DNA from: Bacteroidaceae bacterium | Lineage (GTDB): Bacteria; Bacteroidota; Bacteroidia; Bacteroidales; Bacteroidaceae | Assembly (NCBI GenBank): GCA_017651315.1 | Contig: JAGCDE010000015.1 | Span: forward strand, 25,050 to 89,049 | Direction of reading: 5' to 3' | DNA length: 64,000 bases | In this document: positions 63,800-64,000 of the stretch, piece by piece | Layout: every line of letters begins with the position of its first letter | Numbering within the stretch: position 1 is the stretch's first letter | Position numbers and translations under genes: made by a program | The notes under the pieces: model-generated | What the model was told of the DNA's origin: nothing | What the model saw: the letters and a program-made list of their open reading frames with translations, nothing else | Database searches by the model: none

Positions 63800-63845
63800 C
63801 AACAGATAAGGAGTCTCATTTGAGGCTCCTTATCTGTTGTGGGCG
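63794..63845 (+). terminator. 20-bp hairpin spanning the tRNA-Val 3' end
   Basis: Bases 63794-63813 (starting CGCCCACAACAG) are perfectly complementary to 63826-63845. The left arm includes the last six bases of the tRNA acceptor strand. The 12-nt loop can pair further (CTCA with TGAG). There is no T tract right after it, so its action as a terminator is uncertain. Confidence 0.6.
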
Positions 63846-64000
63846 ATTCGCCCTCCTTGTTTTAGTTCGCTAACGCGAACGGGCGTCCTCCGGCCGCTCT
63901 CGCTCGTGGTCTCGCTCGCCTCAAATGAGGCTCCTTATCTGTTGTGGGCGATTCGCCCTCCTTGTTTTAGTTCGCTAACGCGAACAGGCGTCCTCCGGCC
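63821..64000. repeat. 75-bp direct repeat, 105-bp period, reaching the window edge
   Basis: Copies at 63821-63895 and 63926-64000 differ at one base (G or A at 63881 and 63986). Each contains GGGCGATTCGCCC and GTTCGCTAACGCGAAC, two further palindromes. A 30-bp linker rich in CTCGCTCG separates them. More copies may lie to the right of the window. Confidence 0.85.

Noticed and set aside
63556-63873. A 105-codon frame across tRNA-Val
   Set aside because: It runs through the trpS promoter region and the tRNA and has no protein features.

Overview
The window is an ordinary, densely packed chromosome segment from a member of the Bacteroidota, almost certainly order Bacteroidales. Three things point there. 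Gene order is typical of that group: parA-parB-DUF5683-mltD-RSH, porQ-cmk-ispH, yceD-rpmF, guaB with three PPIase-like genes, OstA and mutL, and alaS next to an M23 peptidase and a MerR gene. Promoters follow the Bacteroidota TAnnTTTG -7 pattern instead of a sigma70 TATAAT box. The proteins include an OMP_b-brl_3 type barrel with a carboxypeptidase-regulatory-like front end and a TonB with an acidic linker. A protease with a type IX secretion (T9SS) C-terminal sorting domain, together with porQ, suggests a T9SS-bearing lineage such as a Prevotella- or Porphyromonas-like organism; the genus cannot be fixed from the sequence alone. G+C is about one half.

Layout. 1-7.5 kb: tRNA-Pro(GGG), two hypothetical proteins, a large outer-membrane barrel with a glycine-rich tail, rsmD, a membrane-anchored pilin-like protein and a RecD-like helicase. 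7.5-12.2 kb: alaS, an array of about 80-bp repeats interrupted by an inverted-repeat-bounded insertion, an M23 endopeptidase and a MerR-type regulator. 12.2-18.1 kb: a tight leftward operon parA-parB-DUF5683-mltD-RSH. 18.2-25.1 kb: lpxB, cdsA, ftsH, rsfS, tRNA-Gln(CTG), meaB and a UPF0104 membrane protein. 25.2-29.5 kb: rsmA, mgtE and a DUF349 protein. 29.6-36.4 kb: a leftward run porQ-cmk-ispH followed directly by four genes that look like part of an oxidative L-fucose pathway (aldo-keto reductase, lactonase, FucP, Zn dehydrogenase). 36.5-41 kb: tonB, a prenyl synthase, a conserved hypothetical, tatD and a histidine kinase. 41-46.5 kb: yceD-rpmF, era, der, a secreted M6 protease and lptB. 46.8-54.1 kb: tig-clpP-clpX, recQ and guaB. 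54.1-61.6 kb: an envelope cluster (three PPIase-like proteins, an OstA/LptA-like protein, a small membrane protein) ending in mutL. 61.6-64 kb: a YitT protein, trpS, tRNA-Val(TAC) and a direct repeat running to the window edge.

Much of the window serves envelope biogenesis (lpxB, lptB, OstA, SurA-like chaperones, mltD, M23, porQ, tonB), protein quality control (tig, clpPX, ftsH) and ribosome assembly or translation (rsmA, rsmD, era, der, rsfS, rpmF, alaS, trpS).

I see no CRISPR array, prophage, transposase or recognisable defence island. The least explained material is non-coding: the 80-bp repeat array whose central hairpin covaries between copies, a dispersed family of about 150-bp palindromic elements (10.5, 46.6 and 50.2 kb) with solitary ends elsewhere, and a 20-bp perfect hairpin that includes the 3' end of tRNA-Val and recurs in a 105-bp-period repeat. 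I did not find convincing evidence of a new protein-coding system.
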